A stretch of 64,000 bases of DNA. Source: UBA4742 sp037138595 (GTDB lineage: Bacteria; Actinomycetota; Acidimicrobiia; Acidimicrobiales; Acidimicrobilacustridaceae). A program made the translations under genes and the position numbers. The stretch spans positions 1 to 64,000 of the forward strand of contig JBAXIB010000002.1 in assembly GCA_037138595.1 (NCBI GenBank). The letters are read 5' to 3'. This document shows, piece by piece, positions 44,213 through 53,325 of this stretch; position 1 is the first letter of the stretch, and each line of letters opens with the position of its first letter. The notes under the pieces are model-generated. The model did no database searches. It saw only the letters and a program-made list of their open reading frames with translations, and was not told where the DNA came from.

Positions 44213-45355
44213 TCAGACTGCGGTGGTTTTTTCAGTGAGTGTTAAGGGTAGGCACCCGTGTTCAGTAACGACGACGGTGTCCTCAACGCGCACCCCACCA
44301 TGTTCGGGGAGATAGACGCCGGGCTCGACAGTGACGACGAAACCGCTTGCAAGCGTAGCATCGGAGGTTGCAGCGACCCTCGGGGCTTCGTGGATTTCGA
44401 GTCCAACGCCGTGTCCCGTCGCGTGAAGGAACGCATCTCCCCAACCCGAATCGGTGATCACTTCCCGACAGGCAACATCGATTGCCCGAGCCGATTGCTC
44501 GGAATGCACGGCATCGACGCCAGCCTGCTGGGCCGCTGTCACCACTTCCAACATACGTTTTTGGGTTGGGCTGGGATCGCCGATCATCACCGTTCGCGTC
44601 ATGTCGGAGCAGTATCCGTCGACCATTGCCCCGAAATCGATGACGACGAGGTCACCGTCGATGATGTGGCGTTCGCTCGGTCGATGATGCGGTTTTGCAC
44701 CATTTGGACCCGATGCAACGATGGTCTCGAAGGAGTTTCCGGTCGCCCCTAGGCGACGAATCTCTGTGTCGAGTTCAAGCGCAAACCTGCGCTCCGTCAC
44801 GCCATCTCCAAGCAAGGGACGAACGCTCGCGAGCGCGGCATCTGCGACCGCCGCCGCAGCAGAAATACGGGCCACTTCGCCGGGGTCTTTGACGATGCGA
44901 AGGTCCTCAACGAATCCGCCCGTCGGAACCAACTCAAGACCCGGAAACCAACCTTCGGCAAAGGAACGCTGCTGATTCCATGTGATGTCATCAGCTTCCA
45001 ATGCCACCGAACGGGCACCAAGACTCGCTACGTTCCGGCTCATGATCTCGCGTTGATTGGTTCCTGAGATTTCGATCGAGGCCTCAACGCCGGCATCGGC
45101 CAGTTGTTGCGCTGACTGATCTTGATACCGGCCGTCGGTCACGAAAACCAACTGCTCGTCGGTCACTAACAGCATGCCAGCCGAACCAGTGAACCCAGTT
45201 AAGTAACGAACATTGACCAAACGCGTAACCAAAAACACATCGGCCGCGAGTTGTTGCATCGAAGAACGTAAGCGCTCAAGCCGATCCGACATGTGCATCG
45301 GTGGTAACGAAGATAGGTCAGGTACGGCGATCGGAGAAGTTGTCACGGGCACCAA
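44213..45355 (-). CDS. M24 family Xaa-Pro aminopeptidase
   Basis: A 380-residue pita-bread metallopeptidase. The N-terminal creatinase-like domain (VRYLTGFTGSAGMLLV) is followed by the catalytic domain with metal ligands in VVIDFGAMVDGYCSDMTRT, HATGHGVGLEIHE and VTVEPGVYL. It should cleave X-Pro bonds from short peptides in the cytoplasm. It sits between aroQ and efp, the usual actinobacterial place of pepQ. Other ATG starts exist at 45298 and 45292. Confidence 0.94.
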   Translation of the reverse strand: MVPVTTSPIAVPDLSSLPPMHMSDRLERLRSSMQQLAADVFLVTRLVNVRYLTGFTGSAGMLLVTDEQLVFVTDGRYQDQSAQQLADAGVEASIEISGTNQREIMSRNVASLGARSVALEADDITWNQQRSFAEGWFPGLELVPTGGFVEDLRIVKDPGEVARISAAAAVADAALASVRPLLGDGVTERRFALELDTEIRRLGATGNSFETIVASGPNGAKPHHRPSERHIIDGDLVVIDFGAMVDGYCSDMTRTVMIGDPSPTQKRMLEVVTAAQQAGVDAVHSEQSARAIDVACREVITDSGWGDAFLHATGHGVGLEIHEAPRVAATSDATLASGFVVTVEPGVYLPEHGGVRVEDTVVVTEHGCLPLTLTEKTTAV

Positions 45356-45368
45356 GAGAAACTCAGCT

Positions 45369-45827
45369 TCACGACGATGCAGCGTCCTTGACTGCGTTCA
45401 CGGCCCCTTCGATGGCGAACCGATAGCCCAAGCCACCGAAACCGCTGACCGATCCAGTCGCCACCGGGGCAATGACTGACGTTGCTCGCCATGACTCTCG
45501 TGCCACCGGGTTCGACAAATGCAACTCGATGATTGGCCCATCGAATGCAGCCAACGCATCGTGCATGCCCCACGCGTAATGAGTGAATGCTCCCGCGTTG
45601 ACAACGATCGCCGCCACGCGCCCCCGCGCCGCATGAATTGCATCAATGAGGACACCTTCATGATTGCTTTGAATGTGCTCAACATCGAACCCATGCGGGG
45701 CCGCAGCCTGACGCGCCGTCTCAACGTGATCGTCAAGGGTTGCGGTGCCGTAAATCAACGGCTCACGGTCGCCGAGGAGATTCAAATTGGGGCCGCTCAG
45801 CAGCAAGATCGCTGGGGAGGTCATCAC
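45369..45827 (-). CDS. aroQ: 3-dehydroquinate dehydratase, type II
   Basis: Third step of the shikimate path. The 152-residue protein has LLLSGPNLNLLGDREPLIYG with the catalytic Tyr, QSNHEGVLIDAIHAA, and VVNAGAFTHYAWGMHDAL. The usual active-site His in ELHLSN is present. The start is GTG or the next ATG, overlapping the aroKB stop. Confidence 0.97.
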   Translation of the reverse strand: MMTSPAILLLSGPNLNLLGDREPLIYGTATLDDHVETARQAAAPHGFDVEHIQSNHEGVLIDAIHAARGRVAAIVVNAGAFTHYAWGMHDALAAFDGPIIELHLSNPVARESWRATSVIAPVATGSVSGFGGLGYRFAIEGAVNAVKDAASS

Positions 45828-47506
45828 GTAGCTCCGGATCCGTCGGTGGGTGAGTTCACAGCAGCGCTTGCGGGTTCGCTTCGACCATCTAGCGAGTGGG
45901 CAACCATGGCCTCAAATGCCGCATCGAGATCGGTGCGTTCGACACCTGAGACGGTCTCAACACCGTCGGGACCGTCGAGCACAAAGGTGATTCCAGCAAG
46001 CGCCTTTTTATCACGACCGAACAACGTCACCAATGTGTCGATGTCGCTTCCATGCGGCAACGCGATCGGCAAGCCATAGCTCCGCACAACTTGGCGGTGT
46101 TCTTCGACACGTTTACCGTCGATTCGGCCGAGAACGTGAGCGAGTTCGGCCGCATAAATCAAGCCGATCGCCACGGCCTCGCCATGACGGAGATCGAAGA
46201 GGCCGGCGATTTCGAGCGCGTGCCCCAACGTATGTCCGTAATTCAAGATCGCCCGTCGACCACCTTCGCGCTCGTCACTGGAAACGACTGCTGCCTTGAT
46301 CGCCACGCAGCGCGCGACTTGTTGGTCCAACCTGAGCACATTGAGCGGCTCGGGACCGAACGATCCGTCATCCAAAAAGTGATACTTGGCCATTTCGCCA
46401 AAGCCGCTTCGCAGTTCTCGGGGTGGCAACGTTGTGAGCAAATCGGTATCGCACAACACGGCGCGTGGCTGCCAATAGGCGCCAACCAAGTTCTTGCCCT
46501 CAGGCAAATTGACCCCGGTCTTTCCGCCAATTGCTGCATCAATTTGACCAAGCAACGTGGTGGGAATGTGGATGACGTCAATGCCGCGGTGATATGTCGC
46601 TGCTGCGAATCCCGCAACGTCGGTCACCATGCCTCCGCCTACCGCGATCACGACGTCGTCGCGAGTCAATCCCCAAGCTGCCCACTGGCGGCAAAGCTGC
46701 TCAATCGCCCCCAAGTTCTTGGATGATTCGCCCGAATCAATCAGGAAAATTCGGCTTTCTATTCCCGGAACGACCTCGATCCCGATTTCCGATTGCGTCA
46801 CAATTGCCGCTCGACCCGCCCTCGGCGGCACCACTGAGGTGAGCGCGCCCAACGCTCCAGAACCCACGACCACGTCGTAGGCATGTGCGCCCAACGGAAC
46901 TTCAACAACCGTCAATCCAGAACCTGATGGCGAAGTGTCGGCGAGAACCTGATCAATGTCGACGGATTTTCCCGTGACCTGAGCGACAATGCGCGCACCG
47001 ATCGACAAGGCATTGCCGGCCGCGTCGATGGCCACATCCGCGACCTCGGCGTAAAACGGTTCACGCTGAGCCGACAGACGAATGAGCGCATCTTTCGGAT
47101 CGTTGTCGAGCAGCGGTCGATGATTGCCCTCTGCCACCCGGGCAATAAGCAGCTCGGGATCCGCAAGGAGCCACACCACAAATCCGCCAGCGTCCGACAC
47201 GGCCTTTATGCGTGCTCGATTCGCTGGATCTAACACCACGCCACCGGCCGCAGCGATAACCGATGGTTCCGGCGCATCGAGCGCCTCGGCTAGTGCAGCG
47301 GACTCCTCGGCACGGAAATACGCCTCCCCGTGCTGTTCGAACAGTGCCTTCACGGTTTGGCCTGTGCGTTCTTCGACCTGTTGGTCGCTATCGATAAATT
47401 TTCGACCGAGCAAGGTCGCGATCACTTGACCGACCGTGGTCTTGCCCGTGCCCATCATGCCAACGAGGACGACATGGCCTGGCTCGGTTAACGCGTCGTC
47501 AATCAT
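45824..47506 (-). CDS. aroKB: Fused shikimate kinase / 3-dehydroquinate synthase
   Basis: Residues 1-180 are shikimate kinase: Walker A GMMGTGKTT, shikimate-binding FRAEE and GGGV-like AAAGGVV, lid R in NHRPLL. Residues about 200-540 are dehydroquinate synthase: VIAVGGGMVTDVAGFAAATY, the metal ligands around EMAKYHFL, NYGHTLGHALE and HGEAVAIG. No stop or frameshift separates them, so this is a true fusion of steps two and five. It overlaps both aroC (ATGA) and aroQ. Confidence 0.97.
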   Translation of the reverse strand: MIDDALTEPGHVVLVGMMGTGKTTVGQVIATLLGRKFIDSDQQVEERTGQTVKALFEQHGEAYFRAEESAALAEALDAPEPSVIAAAGGVVLDPANRARIKAVSDAGGFVVWLLADPELLIARVAEGNHRPLLDNDPKDALIRLSAQREPFYAEVADVAIDAAGNALSIGARIVAQVTGKSVDIDQVLADTSPSGSGLTVVEVPLGAHAYDVVVGSGALGALTSVVPPRAGRAAIVTQSEIGIEVVPGIESRIFLIDSGESSKNLGAIEQLCRQWAAWGLTRDDVVIAVGGGMVTDVAGFAAATYHRGIDVIHIPTTLLGQIDAAIGGKTGVNLPEGKNLVGAYWQPRAVLCDTDLLTTLPPRELRSGFGEMAKYHFLDDGSFGPEPLNVLRLDQQVARCVAIKAAVVSSDEREGGRRAILNYGHTLGHALEIAGLFDLRHGEAVAIGLIYAAELAHVLGRIDGKRVEEHRQVVRSYGLPIALPHGSDIDTLVTLFGRDKKALAGITFVLDGPDGVETVSGVERTDLDAAFEAMVAHSLDGRSEPASAAVNSPTDGSGAT

Positions 47507-48783
47507 GATTCATGATCGTTCGCGACATCAGGTATATCCGCGTCGGCAAAAGCGAGAGCCTCGTCCCAGTTCAAAGGAGCATCGACAGCTGCAACATCGT
47601 TATCGACAACCTTGACTGCGGCCGCCGCAACTTGTTCGCGAAACGACGAAGCATTCCGGCAAAATTCACCGATTGAATCGCCGCCAAACTTTCGCAACGC
47701 TTCATTCGCGAGAACGATCGCCACCATCGTCTCGGCGACGACGCCCATGGCTGGCACTGCCGTGACGTCCGTGCGCTCCTTGAACGAGACAGTTTCCTCA
47801 TTGGTCGCCGTGTCGACCGTGCCAAGGGTCGGACGATTCAACGTCGCAAGTGGTTTCATCGCGACTCGCGCCACGAGTACTTCACCTGTCGTAATGCCGC
47901 CCTCAAGACCGCCAGCACGCGTCGTCAGGCGTCGGTATGACGACGTATCCGGATCCCATGAGATTGGATCATGAGCTTCGCTGCCTCGAAGTCCAGCAAC
48001 CTCGAAACCGTCGCCAATTTCGACGCCTTTCACTGCTTGAATACTCATCAGCGCTTGCGCCAAGAGCCCATCGATTTTCCGGTCCCAGTGCACATGGCTG
48101 CCCAACCCAACGGGCAGGCCGTAAGCGAGGACTTCAACAATCCCGCCAAGCGAATCGCCTTGCGCCGCTGCCGCCTTGATCTGGCCAACCATGGCTTGCT
48201 CGGCCGTTGGATCAAAACAGCGAACGGATGACTCATCGACAACCGGCAAATCTGATGCGAGCGGTCGCCGTTCAACGTTGGCCCGAACCGAACCCATCTG
48301 AATGACATGGCTCACAATTTCGGCACCAATAGTCGCGAGCAGTAACTTCGCGATCGCGCCCAACGCCACCCGCGCGGCAGTCTCTCGTGCTGAGGCTCGC
48401 TCTAAGACGTCGCGTGCATCGGTGAAGTCATACTTCTCCATGCCTGCCAAATCGGCATGACCGGGCCTGGGTGCGGTCAATGGATTGGCAGTGACGCCTG
48501 GAGCGGTCGACATTTCCTCAGACCACTTGCCGCGCGCCCACTCGCTGTTGCCGATTTCAATCGCCACCGGCGACCCGATGGTTCGGCCATGGCGAATTCC
48601 GCTGAGAATGGTCACCTCGTCTTGTTCAAAACGCATGCGCGGACCGCGTCCATAGCCGAGTCGCCGACGGCCAAGTTCGGCCTGAATGTCCTCAACGGTG
48701 ACGCGCAGGCCCGCAGGAAGCCCCTCCACGATCACAATGAGGGCTTGGCCGTGCGACTCGCCGGCGGTCAGGAAGCGAAGCAT
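47503..48783 (-). CDS. aroC: Chorismate synthase
   Basis: Final step of the shikimate path, FMN-dependent. The 426-residue protein begins MLRFLTAGESHGQAL, has the signature RRLGYGRGPRM, RPGHADLAGMEKYDF, and RASARETAARVA. It is slightly longer than usual through its acidic C-terminal tail (AFADADIPDVANDHES). First gene of aroC-aroKB-aroQ-pepQ-efp-nusB. TACATT lies six bases before the ATG, so the mRNA is likely leaderless. Confidence 0.98.
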   Translation of the reverse strand: MLRFLTAGESHGQALIVIVEGLPAGLRVTVEDIQAELGRRRLGYGRGPRMRFEQDEVTILSGIRHGRTIGSPVAIEIGNSEWARGKWSEEMSTAPGVTANPLTAPRPGHADLAGMEKYDFTDARDVLERASARETAARVALGAIAKLLLATIGAEIVSHVIQMGSVRANVERRPLASDLPVVDESSVRCFDPTAEQAMVGQIKAAAAQGDSLGGIVEVLAYGLPVGLGSHVHWDRKIDGLLAQALMSIQAVKGVEIGDGFEVAGLRGSEAHDPISWDPDTSSYRRLTTRAGGLEGGITTGEVLVARVAMKPLATLNRPTLGTVDTATNEETVSFKERTDVTAVPAMGVVAETMVAIVLANEALRKFGGDSIGEFCRNASSFREQVAAAAVKVVDNDVAAVDAPLNWDEALAFADADIPDVANDHES

Positions 48784-48789
48784 TGTTCC

Positions 48790-48795
48790 AATGTA
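48790..48795 (-). promoter_or_regulatory. Candidate leaderless -10 of aroC
   Basis: The minus strand reads TACATT (48795-48790), then GGAACA and the aroC ATG. No convincing -35 is seen. Confidence 0.45.
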
Positions 48796-48862
48796 CCGGT
48801 CAGGGGCAGGTCACTTGAAGCCTTTTGCGGACTTCGGCAGTGACACTGATCTACAGGTACGG

Positions 48863-49558
48863 TCATGCGATCATCGGAGCCGCGACTAGATGAGGCCCGA
48901 GCAAGACAATAGTGAGCGTGCCAAACGCAAGGAATGGTCCAAACGGAATCGCTGCGCTTCGACGTCGAGCAATCAAGAATCCAAGTCCAGCTAGCGACCC
49001 CAGTACGAATCCGACGAGCATCGCCCACAACACCAATGCGACACTTGTCATGTATTCATCGGCCATCCATCCCAGATAGAGCCCCATCACCGCTGCGAGT
49101 TTGACGTCACCGAACCCCATCCCCCGTGGCGAGATCAAGTGCACAATCAGAAGGAAAACGAAGTAAACCGCTCCACCGGCAAAGGCATAGCCAATCCGAA
49201 TGGGTTGCCCGACTCGAACTGATTCAACGATGACGATCAACACCGACGCGACAAACGTTGGGATAACGATTCGATCGGGCAGTCGATAACACCGCAGGTC
49301 AATTACCGAGACGGTGACCAGCATGGCTGCAAGGAGCAAGTACCCCGCGACGAACAATGGCGGCTGACCAGAGAAGCGCACGCCAAGCAGTGCGAACAAG
49401 ATAATCATTGCGATTCCGAGTCCGAGGTACCAGCCACCGACTCTCACACCAGGGAGCGGACGCAGCGGTTCCTTGTCGGGGACCCGATCGATCAGGACGC
49501 CACCGAACCACGCAACCGGCAATGCCACCAGGGCACACGCTGCAACAGAAATACTCAC
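48863..49558 (-). CDS. A24 family prepilin peptidase
   Basis: A 231-residue membrane protein with about six or seven helices. The aspartyl-protease pair is present: SVIDLRCYRLPDRI after the second or third helix and GMGFGDVKLAA later (the GxGD motif). The N-terminal cytosolic region is short (VPDKEPLRPLPGVRVGGWY) and lacks the paired CxxC motifs of PilD/TadV-type methylating enzymes, so it may cleave without methylating. No pilin gene is in the window. Confidence 0.9.
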   Translation of the reverse strand: MSISVAACALVALPVAWFGGVLIDRVPDKEPLRPLPGVRVGGWYLGLGIAMIILFALLGVRFSGQPPLFVAGYLLLAAMLVTVSVIDLRCYRLPDRIVIPTFVASVLIVIVESVRVGQPIRIGYAFAGGAVYFVFLLIVHLISPRGMGFGDVKLAAVMGLYLGWMADEYMTSVALVLWAMLVGFVLGSLAGLGFLIARRRSAAIPFGPFLAFGTLTIVLLGPHLVAAPMIA

Positions 49559-49616
49559 GAGGCGCGACCGTACCGGCCGCAGGGTCGTCGATCGGGTATC
49601 AGCGAGTTTTTGCTAC

Positions 49617-50684
49617 CTAGCTGCTCAATGAGCCTAAGAACTTCAAGAGCAATTCACGGCTTATGGATTCGTCTTGTTCATCAATCCCCGCCAACGCTGC
49701 CTCGCGCTCATCTTCGGTAGTGGCTCGCGCCGCGGCGGCGACGGCTTTGGCTGCTTTCGGGCTCAGATTCGACAATTGCCGTGCGATCTCGACGGCATCA
49801 CTCTCCGGTGGGTCAGCGATTGGGCCCTCGGCGCCCAACGATTCAGTCAGATAGATCGGGTCCGACTCGAACCCAACCAACTCGACTGGGGCCGATGGCA
49901 AGCGACCTACCTGACTCCATCGCTCGGATTCCAGTTCGACCGATTGCGGATCGAATGAATCGATCTGCGCATCAGCAAGATCGACCGGTTCCACGATCGT
50001 TAACGGCGCGGGAGCGATGACTGACGGGCGCTCATATATGTCGGGCTCGAATGGTTCGTGGTCGGTGACCGGTGGGATAAAGGTAATCCGTTCAAAAACG
50101 GCTGGCTCAAATTGGCCGCCAAAATCGCCATCGGTTGGTGCACTCCCCAACTCGACGACGCCAAGCTCACACAAGTCATTGACCCGGCCGAGGATCGAAA
50201 TCGCGTCCTGATCAAAGCGTTCGCCAAGCGCGCCCAAGTTCACGCCGTCGGCGATAGCCGCCACCATCGACCATTGGGACCGATTGAGCGTGACCGTCTT
50301 GGTGGCAAGTGTCGGTGCCAAGACCACTCGTTGGTCGAGTGAAATGTGATCAATGCCGGCGGCCTGCAGTTCACGAAATTGTTCCTCGGCTTCGAGTAGC
50401 ACTTTGTCGATATCGGCTGGCACTCCTGCGTTCAAGGCGCGAATTCCTTCTTCAAACACGAACTCGCCGTGGGTCAGACCAAGGAGTTGCACGATTACCG
50501 AAACAACATCGATTGCTTCAGCGGTGAGCGACGAAACAGTTTCGACAATCAATCCGTCAGCGACCCAAATACTGGCGGTGCCTTCGTCGGCGGTGAGTTC
50601 CAGCTGACCAGATTTGCGTGCTGATGCCAATAGGCGAAGCACATCGGGAAGCGAGAAATTGTCGAGTGTGCCTTGAAGCGCCAC
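49617..50684 (-). CDS. DUF4388 (PATAN-like) domain protein
   Basis: The N-terminal ~100 residues (MALQGTLDNFSLPDVLRLLA, SGQLELTADEGTASIWV, GEFVFEEG) match the DUF4388/PATAN domain, a likely scaffold found beside response regulators, gliding and pilus systems. The middle (to ~190) is a winged-helix-like segment; the rest is acidic and disordered, ending in a helix (ISRELLLKFLGSL). Start is GTG with a GGAGG site. It lies beside the prepilin peptidase, suggesting a link to surface structures (inference). Confidence 0.8.
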   Translation of the reverse strand: MALQGTLDNFSLPDVLRLLASARKSGQLELTADEGTASIWVADGLIVETVSSLTAEAIDVVSVIVQLLGLTHGEFVFEEGIRALNAGVPADIDKVLLEAEEQFRELQAAGIDHISLDQRVVLAPTLATKTVTLNRSQWSMVAAIADGVNLGALGERFDQDAISILGRVNDLCELGVVELGSAPTDGDFGGQFEPAVFERITFIPPVTDHEPFEPDIYERPSVIAPAPLTIVEPVDLADAQIDSFDPQSVELESERWSQVGRLPSAPVELVGFESDPIYLTESLGAEGPIADPPESDAVEIARQLSNLSPKAAKAVAAAARATTEDEREAALAGIDEQDESISRELLLKFLGSLSS

Positions 50685-50706
50685 GGAGACCTCCGAATAG
50701 TCAAAA

Positions 50707-50722
50707 CGATAGGTCTCTATCG
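50707..50722 (-). terminator. Hairpin with short U-tract between aroE and the DUF4388 gene
   Basis: The minus strand folds as CGATAG-AGAC-CTATCG and is followed by TTTTGACT. It lies 87 nt past the aroE stop and 23 nt before the next start, so it could end the alaS-ruvX-mltG-aroE transcript. GCCGATAG within it resembles the -10 of WhiG/FliA-type promoters, but no matching -35 is seen. Confidence 0.4.
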
Positions 50723-50808
50723 GCAGCTTTCAGCGTTGGGTGGAGGAATTACCCAAATTTGGACCCGCTCGCCACCAACCAGACTCCCCGAATTCACGAA
50801 TGGGCCAA

Positions 50809-51642
50809 TTACTGACCGGCATATAAGGCAGTTCGAGCAGCATTGCTCATTGCAGCGACGGGAGCAGATTGTCCGGTCCAAAGCTCAAACGCCGCTGCAC
50901 CTTGGCGTACCAGCATCCCGACTCCATCAAGAGTCGAAACACCCTTCGACTCAGCTATTTCCAATAACGGTGTTCGCACGGGGTGATAAACCAAATCGAC
51001 TACGAGTTGCCCCGGCCGCAAAAACTCAACGCTGATGGGGATCCCATCGCCACCCATCCCCACTGAGGTGGCATTGACGACGACATCAGCATTGCTCACG
51101 TCACCGGGCAGTCCGAGCCGGCTAACTGAACCGCCGAGAGCGGCGGCCAACTCACCGCGTTCAGCCGAACGGTTCACCACGACAATCTCGCCTGCGCCGG
51201 CATCGCTGAGGGCGAGAATCACCGCCCGAGCGGCGCCGCCCGCACCTAGCACCACGAATGAGCGGCCAACAGGATCAAACCCACCATCATGTTTGAGCGC
51301 CGCAATAAATCCAGCGCCATCGGTATTGTGACCGACTAATGCAGACCCGTCCCGAGCGATGCAATTGACCGCACCAAGCTGTTGAGCGGTTTCGCTCAGG
51401 CGGTCGAGATAGCGAACGGCTTCGGTCTTGTGGGGCATCGTCACCGATAGTCCATCGATACCGAGTGTTCGCATCGCCTCGACTGCGGCCCCCGTCGCAT
51501 CCGGTGCGACTTCAAACGCGACATAGACCCAATCGAGACCGACAAAATCGAACGCAGCGTTGAAAACCGCCGGTGACAACGAGTGTCGTATGGGATCGCC
51601 AATCACTGCGGCCAGTCGCGTCGTTCCAGTCGGCATCGTCAT
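50809..51642 (-). CDS. aroE: Shikimate dehydrogenase
   Basis: Reduces dehydroshikimate with NADPH. The 277-residue protein has IGDPIRHSLSPAVFNAAF (shikimate-binding SxS), VTMPHKTEAV with the catalytic Lys, VLGAGGAARAVILAL and VVNRSAERG for NADPH. Its ATG overlaps the mltG stop as ATGA. It is about 2 kb from the aroC-aroKB-aroQ cluster. Confidence 0.97.
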   Translation of the reverse strand: MTMPTGTTRLAAVIGDPIRHSLSPAVFNAAFDFVGLDWVYVAFEVAPDATGAAVEAMRTLGIDGLSVTMPHKTEAVRYLDRLSETAQQLGAVNCIARDGSALVGHNTDGAGFIAALKHDGGFDPVGRSFVVLGAGGAARAVILALSDAGAGEIVVVNRSAERGELAAALGGSVSRLGLPGDVSNADVVVNATSVGMGGDGIPISVEFLRPGQLVVDLVYHPVRTPLLEIAESKGVSTLDGVGMLVRQGAAAFELWTGQSAPVAAMSNAARTALYAGQ

Positions 51643-52778
51643 CCCCCGAGCAGACCGAGTTGCTGAGCGCGCTTCTTTGCTTTAAGGAAGTCGTTGTAAC
51701 TCGACGAAAACGTATGACTACCGTTTTTGTCGGCGAGCACGTAGTAGAGCCAATCACCGGGAGCAGGCGCCAACATCGCCTGCAACGCGTCTTTTCCCGG
51801 TGACGAAATTGGAGTCGGCGGCAAGCCGGCGACTTGGCGAAGGTTAAACGGCGATGCGGTCTTCAACTGTGACGTGGTGAGGCCCGAACCTTTGACCCCG
51901 AGCGCATATTCGAGCGACGCGTCAATCTCGAGCCGTTGTTTGGCTGCGAGGCGATTGAAAATTACCCTCGCAACTTTTGGACGGTCACCACTGACTTTTG
52001 CTTCCCGCTCAATAAGTGACGCCCCGATGACTACTTGGTAGGGGTCGAGTCCTACCGATGCTTGAGCATCATCCAGGCCAATCTCAGCGGCGACTTGCTC
52101 AAACTTGCCCACCATCTGTTCGACCACGCCTTTTTCGTCAACTGCGTTTGTCTCAAGCACTTCATACGTTGCGGGGAAAAGCAGACCTTCCAAGTTCGTA
52201 CTATCGGTAGGCTCATACTTGGACCGAACCGTTTGGAATGCAGTGTCGAGCTCAGCCGCATTCATTTCCGGAAAGGTCTCAAGGATCTTGACTTTGATCT
52301 CGGCCAAGGTGAATCCTTCCGGGATCAACAGCTCGCGAGTCTTGGGTGCCAATGGGCCCTTCTTCAATCGGGCAACAACCGACGCCATCGAGTCCCGCTC
52401 AAACAGCCCGTCATAGTCACCTGCTTTAAATCGATCCACGCCCTTAAATTTCAGGTAGTACTGAAACACCAGCGCGCTGCTAATCACTCCTTGATTTTGG
52501 AGCAACGTGCCAATTTGGGCAGTACTTGTGCCCGTTGGAATGGTGAGTGCCACTGGATCACCAACTGCACCTGGTGGGTTTATTTGCCGAATCCCCCACC
52601 ATCCGCCTAGCGCCGCCAACACGACGAAAACTGCAAGTAGTGCGCCGAGTCCATAGAGCGTTCGCCTCAACGCACTACGTTCCGGCGGCAAGTAGACAAA
52701 CGCTTCACCGGCGTTGCCCGCCGCGTCGACGCTGGTCGCTACCGAAGGCTCGCCACCTGTTTCATGACTATCGGTCAC
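51639..52778 (-). CDS. mltG: Endolytic murein transglycosylase MltG
   Basis: Cuts nascent glycan strands at the membrane. The 379-residue protein has a disordered cytosolic N-terminus, one membrane helix at about residues 41-62, a LysM-like domain, and the YceG catalytic core with the essential Glu in IGASLIEREAKVSGD and the typical YNTY-like SPFNLRQVAGLPPTPISSPG. Cotranscribed with ruvX and aroE. Confidence 0.95.
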   Translation of the reverse strand: MTDSHETGGEPSVATSVDAAGNAGEAFVYLPPERSALRRTLYGLGALLAVFVVLAALGGWWGIRQINPPGAVGDPVALTIPTGTSTAQIGTLLQNQGVISSALVFQYYLKFKGVDRFKAGDYDGLFERDSMASVVARLKKGPLAPKTRELLIPEGFTLAEIKVKILETFPEMNAAELDTAFQTVRSKYEPTDSTNLEGLLFPATYEVLETNAVDEKGVVEQMVGKFEQVAAEIGLDDAQASVGLDPYQVVIGASLIEREAKVSGDRPKVARVIFNRLAAKQRLEIDASLEYALGVKGSGLTTSQLKTASPFNLRQVAGLPPTPISSPGKDALQAMLAPAPGDWLYYVLADKNGSHTFSSSYNDFLKAKKRAQQLGLLGG

Positions 52779-52826
52779 ATTGACTCATCGGAAAGGACGT
52801 GAGAATTCGACCGATTCATGTGAGCG

Positions 52827-53249
52827 TTATCCACTGGCGCGCTTTCCATCGAGCCAGGCTTGCAGCATGACAGCGGCGGCCACTTTGTCAATGATCCGCC
52901 TGCGGGCATCAGCTTTCATATTTCGTTCCATGAGGCTTCGGTCGGCGGACACGGTCGTGAAACGCTCATCGTAGAGCTCGACAGGCAGGTCGGTGGTGGC
53001 ACCCAGACGGTGTGCCTCGGCAAGCGCCGTTTCGGCAGCTGGACCAACACTTCCGTCAAGAGAAAGCGGCAAGCCCACAACGAATCGCTCGGCACCTACT
53101 TCTTGGGCAATTTCAATGAGTCGTTGATGATCGAGCGTTTCACTTCCCGAGCGCGCTACCACTTCATAGGGCGATGCCATGAGTCCCCCTGAATCGCTCA
53201 CCGCGACGCCAATGCGTTTAGAGCCCAGGTCAATCCCTAAAACTCTCAT
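52827..53249 (-). CDS. ruvX: Putative Holliday junction resolvase / pre-16S rRNA nuclease YqgF
   Basis: An RNase H-fold nuclease of 140 residues: MRVLGIDLGSKRIGVAVSD supplies the first catalytic Asp, VVGLPLSLDGS the second motif, and YDERFTTVSAD the acidic pair. The ATG at 53249 is chosen; the frame remains open to 53540 but that part lies inside alaS. Family members process 16S rRNA 5' ends; Holliday junction cutting is debated. Confidence 0.94.
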   Translation of the reverse strand: MRVLGIDLGSKRIGVAVSDSGGLMASPYEVVARSGSETLDHQRLIEIAQEVGAERFVVGLPLSLDGSVGPAAETALAEAHRLGATTDLPVELYDERFTTVSADRSLMERNMKADARRRIIDKVAAAVMLQAWLDGKRASG

Positions 53250-53325
53250 CGGGTTGCCGCGCTGGCCATCGATCCCCTCGCCCGATTCACGGGCCAAGCC
53301 AAACGCGCTAACCGAATCAATCGAG

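Noticed and set aside
50685..50808. Possible c-di-GMP riboswitch or WhiG/FliA-type promoter before the DUF4388 gene
   Set aside because: The GEMM core is absent and GCCGATAG has no TAAA-type -35 at the right distance; only the hairpin is kept as a weak terminator.
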